In this document: piece by piece, positions 25,460-33,040 of the stretch | How the letters are laid out: each line of letters opens with the position of its first letter | Position numbering within the stretch: the first letter of the stretch is position 1 | DNA from: Sphingomonas glacialis | GTDB taxonomy: Bacteria > Pseudomonadota > Alphaproteobacteria > Sphingomonadales > Sphingomonadaceae | Direction of reading: 5' to 3' | Length of the DNA: 64,000 bases | NCBI RefSeq assembly: GCF_006439055.1 | Contig: NZ_RCZC01000001.1 | Coordinates: 248,001 to 312,000 of the forward strand | The notes under the pieces: model-generated | Databases searched by the model: none | The model's input: the letters and a program-made list of their open reading frames with translations, nothing else | What the model was told of the DNA's origin: nothing | Position numbers and translations under genes: made by a program

Positions 25460-26224
25460 ATGAGCAGCGTCGTCCCCAAAATCGAAGCTGACGAGGATCC
25501 CACCGGAGCCATCCGCCGTTGCATCCTGCTCGGCGAACGCGCGCCGCGTGAGGCGCTCGTGCGACTCGCACTGTCGCCCGATGGCCATGTCCTCCCCGAC
25601 GTGCGCGCCAAGGCCCCAGGCCGCGGTGCATGGATCGGCGTAACCCGCGCCGAGCTCGAAACCGCGATCGCCAAGGGCAAGCTCAAGGGCGCGTTCGCCC
25701 GCGCGTTCAAGACCGGCCCGTTGCTGATTCCCGACAACCTGCCGGAGATGATCGCCACCGCGCTGGAACGCGCAGTGCTCGACCGACTCGGGCTCGAGGC
25801 GCGCACCGGCCACCTGCTCACCGGCTCCGACAAGATCGAGACCGCCGCCCGCTCGGGCAAGCTGACCATGCTGCTTCACGCGTCCGACGCGGGCACCGAC
25901 GGCAACCGCAAGCTCGACCAGGCCTGGCGAATCGGCAACGATGAAGAAGGCAGCGCTTTGCGGGGGTTGGCACTGCCGGTCAGCCGCACCATATTGGCCG
26001 TGGCGCTAGGTCGGCAGAATGTGGTACATATCGGCCTGACAGAACGCGATGCTGCAAAGCGGGTGGGCGAAACGCTCAACCGCTGGCTGCATTTCATCGG
26101 CCCCGAATCCGCCCTCGTGGCTTGCGAAACACCGTCGCAAGGCGCATCGGCGCACACATCCAACCCGGCGGGAAGTGGCATCCCTGCTGCGGCTGACGAC
26201 GACACATGCGAGGAATTTGAGTGA
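25460..26224 (+). CDS. ylxR: YlxR-family RNA-binding protein fused to an L7Ae-like domain
   Basis: A 254-residue protein. Residues 15-85 are the YlxR (DUF448) RNA-binding domain, with RRCILLGERAPREALVRLAL and the hallmark PGRGAWIGVTR. Residues about 100-190 resemble an L7Ae/L30e-type domain (LLTGSDKIETAARSGKLTML, then RTILAVALGRQNVVHIGL), a fusion common in alphaproteobacteria. The tail is low complexity. Start ATG 25460 is preceded by GGGGAG contributed by a palindromic repeat. The stop overlaps the infB start (GTGA). The family sits between nusA and infB in most bacteria and is thought to act on RNA in transcription or ribosome function. Confidence 0.9.
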   Translation: MSSVVPKIEADEDPTGAIRRCILLGERAPREALVRLALSPDGHVLPDVRAKAPGRGAWIGVTRAELETAIAKGKLKGAFARAFKTGPLLIPDNLPEMIATALERAVLDRLGLEARTGHLLTGSDKIETAARSGKLTMLLHASDAGTDGNRKLDQAWRIGNDEEGSALRGLALPVSRTILAVALGRQNVVHIGLTERDAAKRVGETLNRWLHFIGPESALVACETPSQGASAHTSNPAGSGIPAAADDDTCEEFE

Positions 26225-29031
26225 GCGATACCGACAACGAAAAGCCGAAACTCGGAATGCGTCAGCCGCTCGGGCTGAAGCGCACGATCGAGACCGGCCA
26301 GGTCAAGCAGAGCTTCAGCCATGGACGGCAGAATACCGTCCAGGTCGAAGTGAAGCGCCGTCGCGTGCTCGGGCCCGGCGGCGCGCCGGTCGCGGCACCC
26401 GTCGAGCAGGCCGCTCCGGCACCGGCGCCCGTCGCCGCGCCGCGTCCGGTCGCGCCGACTCCGCCGCCGCCCCCGCCCGTCTCGCCCGGCAATTCGCTGC
26501 TGTCGCGTCAGGAGCTCCAGGCCAAGCTGCTGCGCGAAGCCGACGAGTCGCGGATGAACGCGCTCGAGGAAACGCGTCGCCGCGAAGAGCGTCTGCGGAT
26601 CGAGGCGCAAGCCGAAGAGCGCCGCCGCGCCGAGGAAAATCGCCGCGCCGGTGATGCCCCCGACAGCGCCGCCGCGCCCGATCCCGTGCCCCAGCCAGCG
26701 CCCGAGCCTGTCGCAGCCCCGGTCGCCGAAGCTCCGGCCCCCGCTCCTGCGCCCGCCCCGGCGGTCGAAGCCGCGCCCGCGCCCGCGCCCGCCCCTGCGG
26801 CGGCGGCCCCGGTCGCTGCTCCGGCGGCACCTGCGCCCGTCGCTGCTGCGCCGGCCCCTGCTCCCGCGCCAGTCGCACCGCCCGCCCCGGCGCTGCGTCC
26901 GCTGAGCCTCGAGCGCGATCCGTCGATGCCAGCACCGCGCCTGTTCACGCCCGTACCGCGTCCCGAGCGTCCGCGCCCGGCACCGCCTGCCCCGGCCCCC
27001 GAACCGACGCCCGCTGCCGCAACGCCTGCTGCAGGTGCTGCCGGCGCCGCCAAGCGGCCCGCAATCGGCGTTGCCGCGCCGGTTTCGCCGAACGAACCCG
27101 CGCGCCCCGGCCAGCGTGACCGCAAGGGCGACGAGCGTCGCGGCGGCAAGCTGACCGTCAACCGTGCGCTCGACGGTGGCGATGGCGCTCGCGCCCGTTC
27201 GCTCGCCGCGCTCAAGCGCGCGCGCGAAAAGGAACATCGCCGCATGGGTGGCCCGCGCGAAGTGCAGGCCAAGCAGGTCCGCGACGTCGTCGTGCCGGAA
27301 GCGATCACCGTCCAGGAACTCGCCAACCGCATGGCCGAGAAGGGCGCCGACCTCGTCAAGATGCTGTTCAAGATGGGCTCGCCCGTCACGATGACGCAGA
27401 CGATCGACCAGGATACGGCCGAGCTGCTGGTGACCGAATTCGGCCACAACATCGTCCGCGTCAGCGATTCGGACATCGACATCGCGATCGAGACCGATGC
27501 CGATCCCGAGGACACGCTGCTGCCGCGTCCGCCGGTCGTCACGATCATGGGCCATGTCGATCACGGCAAGACCTCGCTGCTCGACGCGCTGCGCGGTACC
27601 GACGTGGTGCGCGGTGAGGCGGGTGGCATCACCCAGCATATCGGCGCCTATCAGGTCACGCTGAAGGACAAGTCGAAGGTCACCTTCCTCGACACGCCGG
27701 GCCACGAAGCCTTCACCGAAATGCGCCAGCGCGGCGCCAACGTGACCGACATCGTCGTGCTCGTTGTCGCAGCGGACGATGCGATCAAGCCGCAGACGGT
27801 CGAGGCGATCAACCACACCAAGGCCGCTGGCGTCCCGATGATCGTCGCGATCAACAAGGTCGACAAGCACGACGCCAATCCGCAGAAGGTCCGCGAGGCC
27901 CTGCTGCAGTACGAAGTCGTGGTCGAGGAGATGTCGGGCGACGTCCAGGACGTCGAAGTCTCGGCGCTCAAGAAGACCGGGCTCGACGAGCTGATCGAGA
28001 AGATCCAGCTCCAGGCCGAACTGCTCGAACTGAAGGCCAACCCGAACCGCGCGGCCGAAGGCACCGTGATCGAAGCCAAGCTCGACAAGGGCCGTGGTCC
28101 GGTCGCGACCGTGCTCGTCAACCGCGGCACGCTCAAGGTCGGCGACATCTTCGTCGTCGGCGCCGAGAGCGGCAAGGTTCGCGCGATGACCAACGACAAG
28201 GGCATGCAGATCAAGGAAGCCGGCCCTTCGATGCCGGTCGAGGTCCTCGGTCTCTCGGGTGTCCCGCGTGCGGGCGATCCGCTGTCGGTGGTCGAGAACG
28301 AAGCGCGCGCGCGTGAAGTTGCCGAGTATCGCCAGAGCGTCATCACCTCGAAGCGCACCGGCGGTGGTCCGGCGAGCCTCGAGTCGATGTTCAGCGCTTT
28401 GAAGGAAAAGCAGGCGATCGAATATCCGCTGGTGGTCAAGGCCGACACGCAAGGGTCGGTCGAGGCAATCGTCGGTGCGATCAACAAGATCTCGACCGAT
28501 CTCATCAAGGCCCGCGTGCTGCATTCGGGCGTCGGTGGCATCACCGAGAGCGACGTTACGCTGGCGGGTGCCAGTGGCGCGCCGATCATCGGCTTCAACG
28601 TTCGTCCGAACGCCAAGGCCCGCGAGATCGCCGAGCGTCACAAGGTCGCGTTCAAATATTATGACGTGATCTACGACCTCACCGACGAGATCCGCGCCGG
28701 CATGGCGGGCGAGCTCGGGCCGGAAGCGTTCGAGACGGTCGTCGGCCGCGCCGAAATCCGCGAGGTCTTCTCGGCTGGCAAGCACGGCAAGGCAGCGGGT
28801 CTGCTCGTTACCGAGGGCAACATCCGCAAGGCGCTCAAGGCGCGTATCACCCGGGCGGATGTCATCATCTACCAGGGCGAGATCGCCTCGCTGCGTCGCT
28901 TCAAGGACGACGTGGCCGAAGTGCGGGCGGGTCTGGAGTGCGGCGTGACCTTCACGTCGAACTTCGTCGACATCAAGCCGGGCGACTTCCTCGAAACGTT
29001 CGAAGTCGAACTGCGCGAACGCACGCTGTAA
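26221..29031 (+). CDS. infB: Translation initiation factor IF-2
   Basis: A 936-residue GTPase that places initiator tRNA on the 30S subunit. It opens with the alphaproteobacterial IF2-associated segment ([19 protein letters not shown]), followed by a long Ala/Pro-rich and Arg/Glu-rich linker (about 50-310). A conserved IF2 N-domain follows ([20 protein letters not shown] near 360). The G domain has [10 protein letters not shown] near 444, DTPGHEAF near 490 and NKVDK near 545, and domains II-IV run to the C-terminus. GTG 26221 is the start, overlapping ylxR by four bases. The Ala/Pro linker explains a long but empty open frame on the opposite strand. Confidence 0.97.
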   Translation: MSDTDNEKPKLGMRQPLGLKRTIETGQVKQSFSHGRQNTVQVEVKRRRVLGPGGAPVAAPVEQAAPAPAPVAAPRPVAPTPPPPPPVSPGNSLLSRQELQAKLLREADESRMNALEETRRREERLRIEAQAEERRRAEENRRAGDAPDSAAAPDPVPQPAPEPVAAPVAEAPAPAPAPAPAVEAAPAPAPAPAAAAPVAAPAAPAPVAAAPAPAPAPVAPPAPALRPLSLERDPSMPAPRLFTPVPRPERPRPAPPAPAPEPTPAAATPAAGAAGAAKRPAIGVAAPVSPNEPARPGQRDRKGDERRGGKLTVNRALDGGDGARARSLAALKRAREKEHRRMGGPREVQAKQVRDVVVPEAITVQELANRMAEKGADLVKMLFKMGSPVTMTQTIDQDTAELLVTEFGHNIVRVSDSDIDIAIETDADPEDTLLPRPPVVTIMGHVDHGKTSLLDALRGTDVVRGEAGGITQHIGAYQVTLKDKSKVTFLDTPGHEAFTEMRQRGANVTDIVVLVVAADDAIKPQTVEAINHTKAAGVPMIVAINKVDKHDANPQKVREALLQYEVVVEEMSGDVQDVEVSALKKTGLDELIEKIQLQAELLELKANPNRAAEGTVIEAKLDKGRGPVATVLVNRGTLKVGDIFVVGAESGKVRAMTNDKGMQIKEAGPSMPVEVLGLSGVPRAGDPLSVVENEARAREVAEYRQSVITSKRTGGGPASLESMFSALKEKQAIEYPLVVKADTQGSVEAIVGAINKISTDLIKARVLHSGVGGITESDVTLAGASGAPIIGFNVRPNAKAREIAERHKVAFKYYDVIYDLTDEIRAGMAGELGPEAFETVVGRAEIREVFSAGKHGKAAGLLVTEGNIRKALKARITRADVIIYQGEIASLRRFKDDVAEVRAGLECGVTFTSNFVDIKPGDFLETFEVELRERTL

Positions 29032-29036
29032 TCGTG

Positions 29037-29174
29037 TTTCCCTCTCCCGCTTTCGCGGGAGAGGGAGGGGCCCGCGAAGCGGGAGGGTGAGGGTCGTCTT
29101 CTTCCTTCTGCGCGTCGCGCCTCGACGAAGAAGACCCTCACCCAACCCTCTCCCGCGAAGGCGGGCGAGGGCTT
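29037..29174. repeat. Family A palindromic repeat, copy 5, between infB and rbfA
   Basis: CCCTCTCCCGCTTTCGCGGG... and ...CTCTCCCGCGAAGGCGGGCG form the arms. The inner segments GTCGTCTTCTTC and GAAGAAGAC also pair. The right half is almost identical to the element inside truB at 32065. It lies 12 bases before the rbfA start. Confidence 0.88.
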
Positions 29175-29186
29175 TAGGCTTTAGCC

Positions 29187-29582
29187 ATGCGCCCAACCGA
29201 TACCCCCGAGTCCCGCAACGTCCGCCTGCTCCGCGTCGGCGAGCAGATGCGCCACACGCTGAGCGACATCCTCGCGCGCGGCGACGTGCATGACGAGACA
29301 CTCGCCAAGCATTCCGTGACGATCACCGAAGTCCGCATGTCCCCCGATTTGCGCCATGCGACGGTGTTCATGAAGCCGCTGCTCGGCCGCGACGAGGAAG
29401 CCGTGCTGAAGGCGCTGCGCACCAACACCGCCTACCTCCAGCGTGAGGTCGCCGCGCGCGTCCATATGAAATATGCCGCCAAGCTCAAGTTCCTGGCGGA
29501 CGACAGCTTCGACGAAGGCAGCCACATCGACACGTTGCTCCGCGACCCGAAGGTGGCGCGCGACCTAAGCAGCGATGATTGA
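29187..29582 (+). CDS. rbfA: 30S ribosome-binding factor RbfA
   Basis: A 131-residue KH-fold assembly factor for the 30S subunit. It shows [21 protein letters not shown] at the N-terminus, [20 protein letters not shown] near 43 with the family's conserved Ser-Pro-Asp-Leu, and the closing [17 protein letters not shown] near 100. The length is usual. A clear Shine-Dalgarno is lacking (TTTAGGCTTTAGCC precedes the ATG), perhaps because the repeat upstream altered the leader. An antitoxin frame overlaps its end. Confidence 0.94.
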   Translation: MRPTDTPESRNVRLLRVGEQMRHTLSDILARGDVHDETLAKHSVTITEVRMSPDLRHATVFMKPLLGRDEEAVLKALRTNTAYLQREVAARVHMKYAAKLKFLADDSFDEGSHIDTLLRDPKVARDLSSDD

Positions 29583-29590
29583 CAGCGGCA

Positions 29591-29612
29591 CCGGTAAGAC
29601 GCATCTTACCGG
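29591..29612. promoter_or_regulatory. Perfect inverted repeat, probable antitoxin operator
   Basis: CCGGTAAGA (29591-29599), spacer CGCA, TCTTACCGG (29604-29612): a perfect nine-base inverted repeat ending one base before the antitoxin ATG at 29614. AbrB/MazE-type antitoxins usually repress their own promoter at such palindromes. The location would also block a normal ribosome-binding site. Confidence 0.6.
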
Positions 29613-29613
29613 C

Positions 29614-29895
29614 ATGAACGCGCAAACGACTCTTTCGGGAAAGGGCCAGGTCGTTATCCCCAAGGATGTGCGCGACGCTCTGGGCCTGATCGCGGGCCAG
29701 AAGCTTGACGTCGTCCAGTCAGGCAACAGCATCCTCCTTCGCCCGATATTGCCCAAAAGTGGGCGTACGACCGACGAGATCTTTGCGCATCTGCTCGAGC
29801 TTGCGCCGAAATGGGAAGGACCGCCGGTGTCGATCGAGGAAATGAACCGCGCCGTCCATGCGATGTTCGCGGCGCGCACAAAGGATGACATCTGA
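29614..29895 (+). CDS. AbrB/MazE-family antitoxin
   Basis: A 93-residue DNA-binding antitoxin of the SpoVT/AbrB type. NAQTTLSGKGQVVIPKDVRDALGLIAG at residues 2-28 is the swapped-hairpin AbrB motif, followed by KLDVVQSGNSILLRP. The acidic/hydrophobic C-terminus (from about 45, FAHLLELAPKWEGPP and IEEMNRAVHAMF) would wrap the toxin. I start at ATG 29614, where family proteins begin. An ATG at 29575 is in frame, overlaps rbfA and would place the palindrome inside the gene. The stop overlaps the apparent CTG start of vapC. Confidence 0.85.
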   Translation: MNAQTTLSGKGQVVIPKDVRDALGLIAGQKLDVVQSGNSILLRPILPKSGRTTDEIFAHLLELAPKWEGPPVSIEEMNRAVHAMFAARTKDDI

Positions 29896-30281
29896 CCGTC
29901 GCTGTCGACACCAACATCGTCGTGCGCGTTCTGGTCAACGACGATCCCCGTCAGGCCGCGCTGGCGAGAGCCGTACTGTCGCGCGATTTTTCGCTGCTCG
30001 CGAGCGTTCTGCTCGAAACCGAATGGGTGCTGCGGTCGAGCTACCAATGGCCACGCGCGCGGATCGGCGAGGCGTTCGCGACGCTCATTGATCTGCCGAC
30101 ATTGCGCGAGGCGCCACGCGGTATCGCCTGGGCGATCGATCGCTTCGCTGCTGGCGCGGACTTCGCCGACATGCTTCATCTTGCTTGCTCGGGCGCGGCA
30201 GATGGTTTCGTTACGTTCGATCGGCGACTCGCGAAGGCTGCCGGTCCCCACACCCCGGTAAAGATCGACACGCTCCCCTGA
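29892..30281 (+). CDS. vapC: PIN-domain (VapC-type) ribonuclease toxin with apparent CTG start
   Basis: A 129-residue PIN-domain toxin, expected to be a Mg-dependent ribonuclease neutralised by the AbrB protein encoded just before it. The four acidic residues are present if translation begins at CTG 29892: Asp in TVAVDTNIVVR (about 6), Glu in LLETEWVL (about 44), Asp in GADFADMLHL (about 98) and Asp in TFDRRL (about 116). No ATG, GTG or TTG lies between the preceding in-frame stop (29886-29888) and that first Asp. The CTG forms a CTGA overlap with the antitoxin stop, the usual coupled geometry. Starting at the later GTG (29922) would remove the catalytic Asp. The stop overlaps tdk as TGATG. 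Confidence 0.85.
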   Translation: MTVAVDTNIVVRVLVNDDPRQAALARAVLSRDFSLLASVLLETEWVLRSSYQWPRARIGEAFATLIDLPTLREAPRGIAWAIDRFAAGADFADMLHLACSGAADGFVTFDRRLAKAAGPHTPVKIDTLP

Positions 30282-30859
30282 TGGCCAAGCTCTATTTCTA
30301 CTACGCCTCGATGAACGCGGGCAAATCGACCAACCTGCTGCAAGCCGATTTCAACTATCGCGAGCGCGGGATGCGCACCGTGCTGCTCACCGCCGCAATC
30401 GACGATCGCTTTGCGGCAGGGACGATCACCTCGCGGATCGGACTGGCCGCCGATGCGATCACGTTCGAGCGCGACACCGATCTCGTCGCGATCGTGACGC
30501 GCGAGGGCGAGGCGCCGCCGGCGTGCGTGCTGGTCGACGAGGCGCAATTCCTCACCGCCACCCAGGTCGATCAGCTTGCCCTGCTGGCCGATGTCCACGG
30601 CATCCCGGTGCTGGCCTATGGGCTGCGCACCGACTTCCTGGGTGCGCTGTTCGAGGGTTCGGCGCGGTTGCTGGCGATCGCGGATTCGCTGATCGAGATC
30701 AAATCGGTCTGCTGGTGCGGGCGCAAGGCGACGATGAACCTGCGCGTCGATGCCGCCGGCCACGCGGTCGCCGCGGGCGCGCAGACCGAGATCGGCGGCA
30801 ACGACCTGTACATTGCGCTGTGCCGTCGCCATTTCAGCGAAGCGCTCTGCGCCGCCTGA
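30281..30859 (+). CDS. tdk: Thymidine kinase
   Basis: A 192-residue type II thymidine kinase that phosphorylates thymidine for salvage. The P-loop is in YASMNAGKSTNLLQ near residue 8. VDEAQFLT near 83 carries the catalytic Glu. GLRTDFLGALFEGS near 112 is the lasso/substrate region. The zinc site is CWCGRKA near 142 with Cys and His in CRRHF near 180. The ATG at 30281 overlaps the vapC stop, so tdk is translationally coupled to a toxin gene. Its location between rbfA and truB is not the usual one. Confidence 0.95.
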   Translation: MAKLYFYYASMNAGKSTNLLQADFNYRERGMRTVLLTAAIDDRFAAGTITSRIGLAADAITFERDTDLVAIVTREGEAPPACVLVDEAQFLTATQVDQLALLADVHGIPVLAYGLRTDFLGALFEGSARLLAIADSLIEIKSVCWCGRKATMNLRVDAAGHAVAAGAQTEIGGNDLYIALCRRHFSEALCAA

Positions 30860-30873
30860 CAGAACGGACCCCG

Positions 30874-31578
30874 ATGACCAATCCCGACCTGCCCTACACC
30901 ATCGCGGTGTGGCTCATCCCGCTTGTGATCGCGATCGTGTTTCACGAAGTCGCGCACGGCTATGTCGCGCGGATCTTCGGCGATCACACTGCCGAGCGGC
31001 TCGGGCGCCTCACGCTCAATCCGATCCGGCATGTCGATCCGATCGGGACGATCGTCCTGCCGATGATCCTGGCGCTCGCGCATGCGCCGATCTTCGGCTG
31101 GGCCAAGCCGGTGCCGGTCGATAATCGTCGGCTACGCAATCCGCGCCGCGACATGATGCTGGTGGCGCTGGCCGGGCCCGCGACGAATTTCGTGCTGGCG
31201 ACGCTGACCGCGCTTTCGCTGGGGGCGTTCGTCGGGCTCGCCGGCGGTATTCCGCCCGAGGGCGCGCCGCACACTGTGACCGGCTTCGTGTTCGACTCGC
31301 TGTACAGCTTCCTGCTGATCAACGTCTTTCTGGGCGTGTTCAACCTGATCCCGCTGCCGCCGTTCGATGGCGGGCATGTCGTGCAAGGGCTGCTGCCGCG
31401 CGCCGCCGCGATCCAATACGCGAAGCTCGCGCGCTTCGGGCTGCCGTTGCTGCTGATCCTGCTGTTCGTGCTGCCGATGATCAGCCCGCAGGCCGATATC
31501 ATCCGCCGCGTGATCGGGCCGGTCGCCAATGCCGTCGCCGATGTCTTCCTGCGGATCGCGCAGCTCGGCGGGGCATGA
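30874..31578 (+). CDS. Site-2-protease-like M50 zinc metallopeptidase
   Basis: A 234-residue polytopic membrane protease. The zinc motif is FHEVAH within the first transmembrane helix (near residue 24), and the third ligand is the Asp of PPFDGGHV near 167. The GWAKPVPV and ALAGPATNFVLA segments (about 72 and 97) are typical of the short, PDZ-less M50B family. About five or six transmembrane helices are visible. The ATG at 30874 lies 14 bases after tdk. The stop overlaps the truB start (ATGA), so it is tightly coupled to truB. Targets are unknown; such proteases can cleave membrane-bound regulators. Confidence 0.92.
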   Translation: MTNPDLPYTIAVWLIPLVIAIVFHEVAHGYVARIFGDHTAERLGRLTLNPIRHVDPIGTIVLPMILALAHAPIFGWAKPVPVDNRRLRNPRRDMMLVALAGPATNFVLATLTALSLGAFVGLAGGIPPEGAPHTVTGFVFDSLYSFLLINVFLGVFNLIPLPPFDGGHVVQGLLPRAAAIQYAKLARFGLPLLLILLFVLPMISPQADIIRRVIGPVANAVADVFLRIAQLGGA

Positions 31579-32576
31579 GCGGGGTGCATGGCTGGCTGAT
31601 CCTCGACAAGCCGCTCGGCCTCGGCTCGACGCAGGGCGTCTCCGCGGTCAAGCGCGCGCTGCGCGCCTCGGGCCATGATGTCAGCAAGCGCGGCATCAAG
31701 GTTGGGCATGGCGGGACGCTCGACCCGCTCGCCACCGGCGTGCTGCCGATCGCGCTCGGCGAGGCGACCAAGCTCGCCGGGCGAATGCTCGACAGCGACA
31801 AGGTGTACGACTTTACCGTGACCTTCGGGAGCGAGACCGACACGCTCGACCTCGAAGGCAAGGTGATCGCCGAGAGCGCGGTGCGGCCGACGCTGGCGCA
31901 GGTCGAGGCGGTGTTGCCGCGTTTCACCGGGCCGATCGAGCAGGTACCGCCGATCTATTCTGCGCTGAAGGTGGATGGCGAGCGGGCCTACGATCTGGCG
32001 CGCGCTGGCGAGGCGGTCGTGCTGGCGAGCCGGTCCGTCACCGTCCATTCGCTCGTCCGCGTTCAAGAAGAAGGCCCTCACCCAACCCTCTCCCGCGAAG
32101 GCGGGAGAGGGCTTCCAGCTCCTCCTCCTTCTCCCGCCTTCGCGGGAGAAGGTCGGGATGAGGGTCTTCTTCTCGACCACCTCACCCTCACCGCCCACGT
32201 CTCGAAGGGCACCTACATCCGCAGCCTCGCCCGCGACATCGCACGCGCGCTCGGAACGGTCGGCCACGTCACCATGCTCCGCCGCACCAAGGCCGGTCCC
32301 TTCACCCTCGAAAACGCGATATCGCTGGACAAACTGGCCGAACTCGGGCAGGCGCGCGCCCTTGAAGACAAACTCCTGCCATTGAGGGCGGGGCTGGACG
32401 ACATCCCGGCTCTTTCCCTCTCCCCCGATCAGGCAGGGCTGCTCCGTCAGGGGCGGGTGTTGATCGGGATCGCCGCAGACGATGGCTCCTACTTCGCGAC
32501 ATCGGAAGAAATTCCCGTCGCACTCGTAGAGGTTCAGGACCGCGAGGTCCGCGTCGTTCGTGGTTTCAATCTCTGA
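31575..32576 (+). CDS. truB: tRNA pseudouridine-55 synthase TruB with in-frame repeat insertion
   Basis: A 333-residue pseudouridine synthase for U55 in the tRNA T-loop. Catalytic Asp is in [14 protein letters not shown] near residue 47, and [17 protein letters not shown] near 76 and [14 protein letters not shown] near 211 are family hallmarks. About residues 164-199 do not belong to the family. They are the translation of a palindromic element (32065-32173) almost identical to the intergenic repeat at 29037, reading [14 protein letters not shown] and [13 protein letters not shown]. The insertion keeps frame and lies between core strands, just before the conserved HVSKGTYIR. Length exceeds the usual roughly 300 residues by about the size of the insert. 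Start ATG 31575 overlaps the protease stop. Confidence 0.94.
   Translation: MSGVHGWLILDKPLGLGSTQGVSAVKRALRASGHDVSKRGIKVGHGGTLDPLATGVLPIALGEATKLAGRMLDSDKVYDFTVTFGSETDTLDLEGKVIAESAVRPTLAQVEAVLPRFTGPIEQVPPIYSALKVDGERAYDLARAGEAVVLASRSVTVHSLVRVQEEGPHPTLSREGGRGLPAPPPSPAFAGEGRDEGLLLDHLTLTAHVSKGTYIRSLARDIARALGTVGHVTMLRRTKAGPFTLENAISLDKLAELGQARALEDKLLPLRAGLDDIPALSLSPDQAGLLRQGRVLIGIAADDGSYFATSEEIPVALVEVQDREVRVVRGFNL
32065..32173. repeat. Family A palindromic repeat, copy 6, inside truB
   Basis: The outer arms AAGAAGAAGGCCCTCA and TGAGGGTCTTCTTCT nearly pair. The inner arms CTCCCGCGAAGGCGGGAG and CTCCCGCCTTCGCGGGAG form further hairpins. CCCTCACCCAACCCTCTCCC is shared with the copy before rbfA. It is fully inside the coding sequence and read without a stop. 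Confidence 0.9.
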
Positions 32577-32596
32577 ATGATGTCGAAGGAAGAAAC

Positions 32597-32866
32597 ATGA
32601 CGATCACTGCAGAGCGCAAGGACGCGCTCGTCAAGGAACATGGCCGCGTCGAAGGCGACACCGGCAGCCCCGAAGTCCAGGTCGCGATCCTCACCGAGCG
32701 CATCCGCAACCTGACCGAGCACTTCAAGGGCCACAAGAAGGACAACCATTCGCGCCGCGGGCTGCTGATGATGGTCAACAAGCGGCGCACGCTGCTCGAC
32801 TATCTCCGCCACAAGGACGGGGCGCGGTATACCGCCCTCATCGCGAAGCTCGGGTTGCGCAAGTAA
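32597..32866 (+). CDS. rpsO: 30S ribosomal protein S15
   Basis: An 89-residue primary 16S-rRNA-binding protein. It has the whole S15 signature: [22 protein letters not shown] at 16-37, [23 protein letters not shown] at 46-68 and LLDYLRHKD at 70-78. Length is exactly standard. ATG 32597 follows GAAGGAAGAAAC. A strong terminator stands 16 bases after the stop, before pnp. Confidence 0.98.
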   Translation: MTITAERKDALVKEHGRVEGDTGSPEVQVAILTERIRNLTEHFKGHKKDNHSRRGLLMMVNKRRTLLDYLRHKDGARYTALIAKLGLRK

Positions 32867-32881
32867 CTCGAAACGTCACGG

Positions 32882-32906
32882 AACGGCGCCCTCGGGCGCC
32901 GTTTCT
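32882..32906 (+). terminator. Intrinsic terminator after rpsO
   Basis: AACGGCGCC, loop CTCG, GGCGCCGTT form a perfect nine-pair stem followed by TTCT. The T-run is short, so termination may be partial and allow read-through to pnp. Confidence 0.7.
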
Positions 32907-33003
32907 ACATCTAACCCCTTTCGCCGCGCCGCAATTCGGCAGCCCGGCATGGGAGCCACGAAAGGCTCCAAACCGCGCGGACCGGCTAGTCCGCACATAG
33001 GCC

Positions 33004-33024
33004 CCACTGGCATCCGGCCAGTGG
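33004..33024 (+). promoter_or_regulatory. Hairpin in the pnp leader
   Basis: CCACTGGC (33004-33011), loop of five, GCCAGTGG (33017-33024): a perfect eight-pair stem, 16 bases before the pnp start. In enterobacteria PNPase represses itself through a leader hairpin cut by RNase III; the same scheme is possible here. Confidence 0.5.
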
Positions 33025-33040
33025 TGTTGAAGGAAACGAT

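Noticed and set aside
25876..29301. A very long open frame (over 1100 codons) on the minus strand opposite infB
   Set aside because: It is the antisense of infB and mirrors its codon bias; the translation is Arg/Asp/Gly/His-rich with no domain. High-GC genes often give such shadows. The same applies opposite pnp (32876-35425), the TonB receptor at 57486-60047 and nusA.
29922..30281. VapC starting at GTG 29922
   Set aside because: This removes the first catalytic Asp and the first strand of the PIN fold. The CTG at 29892 overlapping the antitoxin stop fits better.
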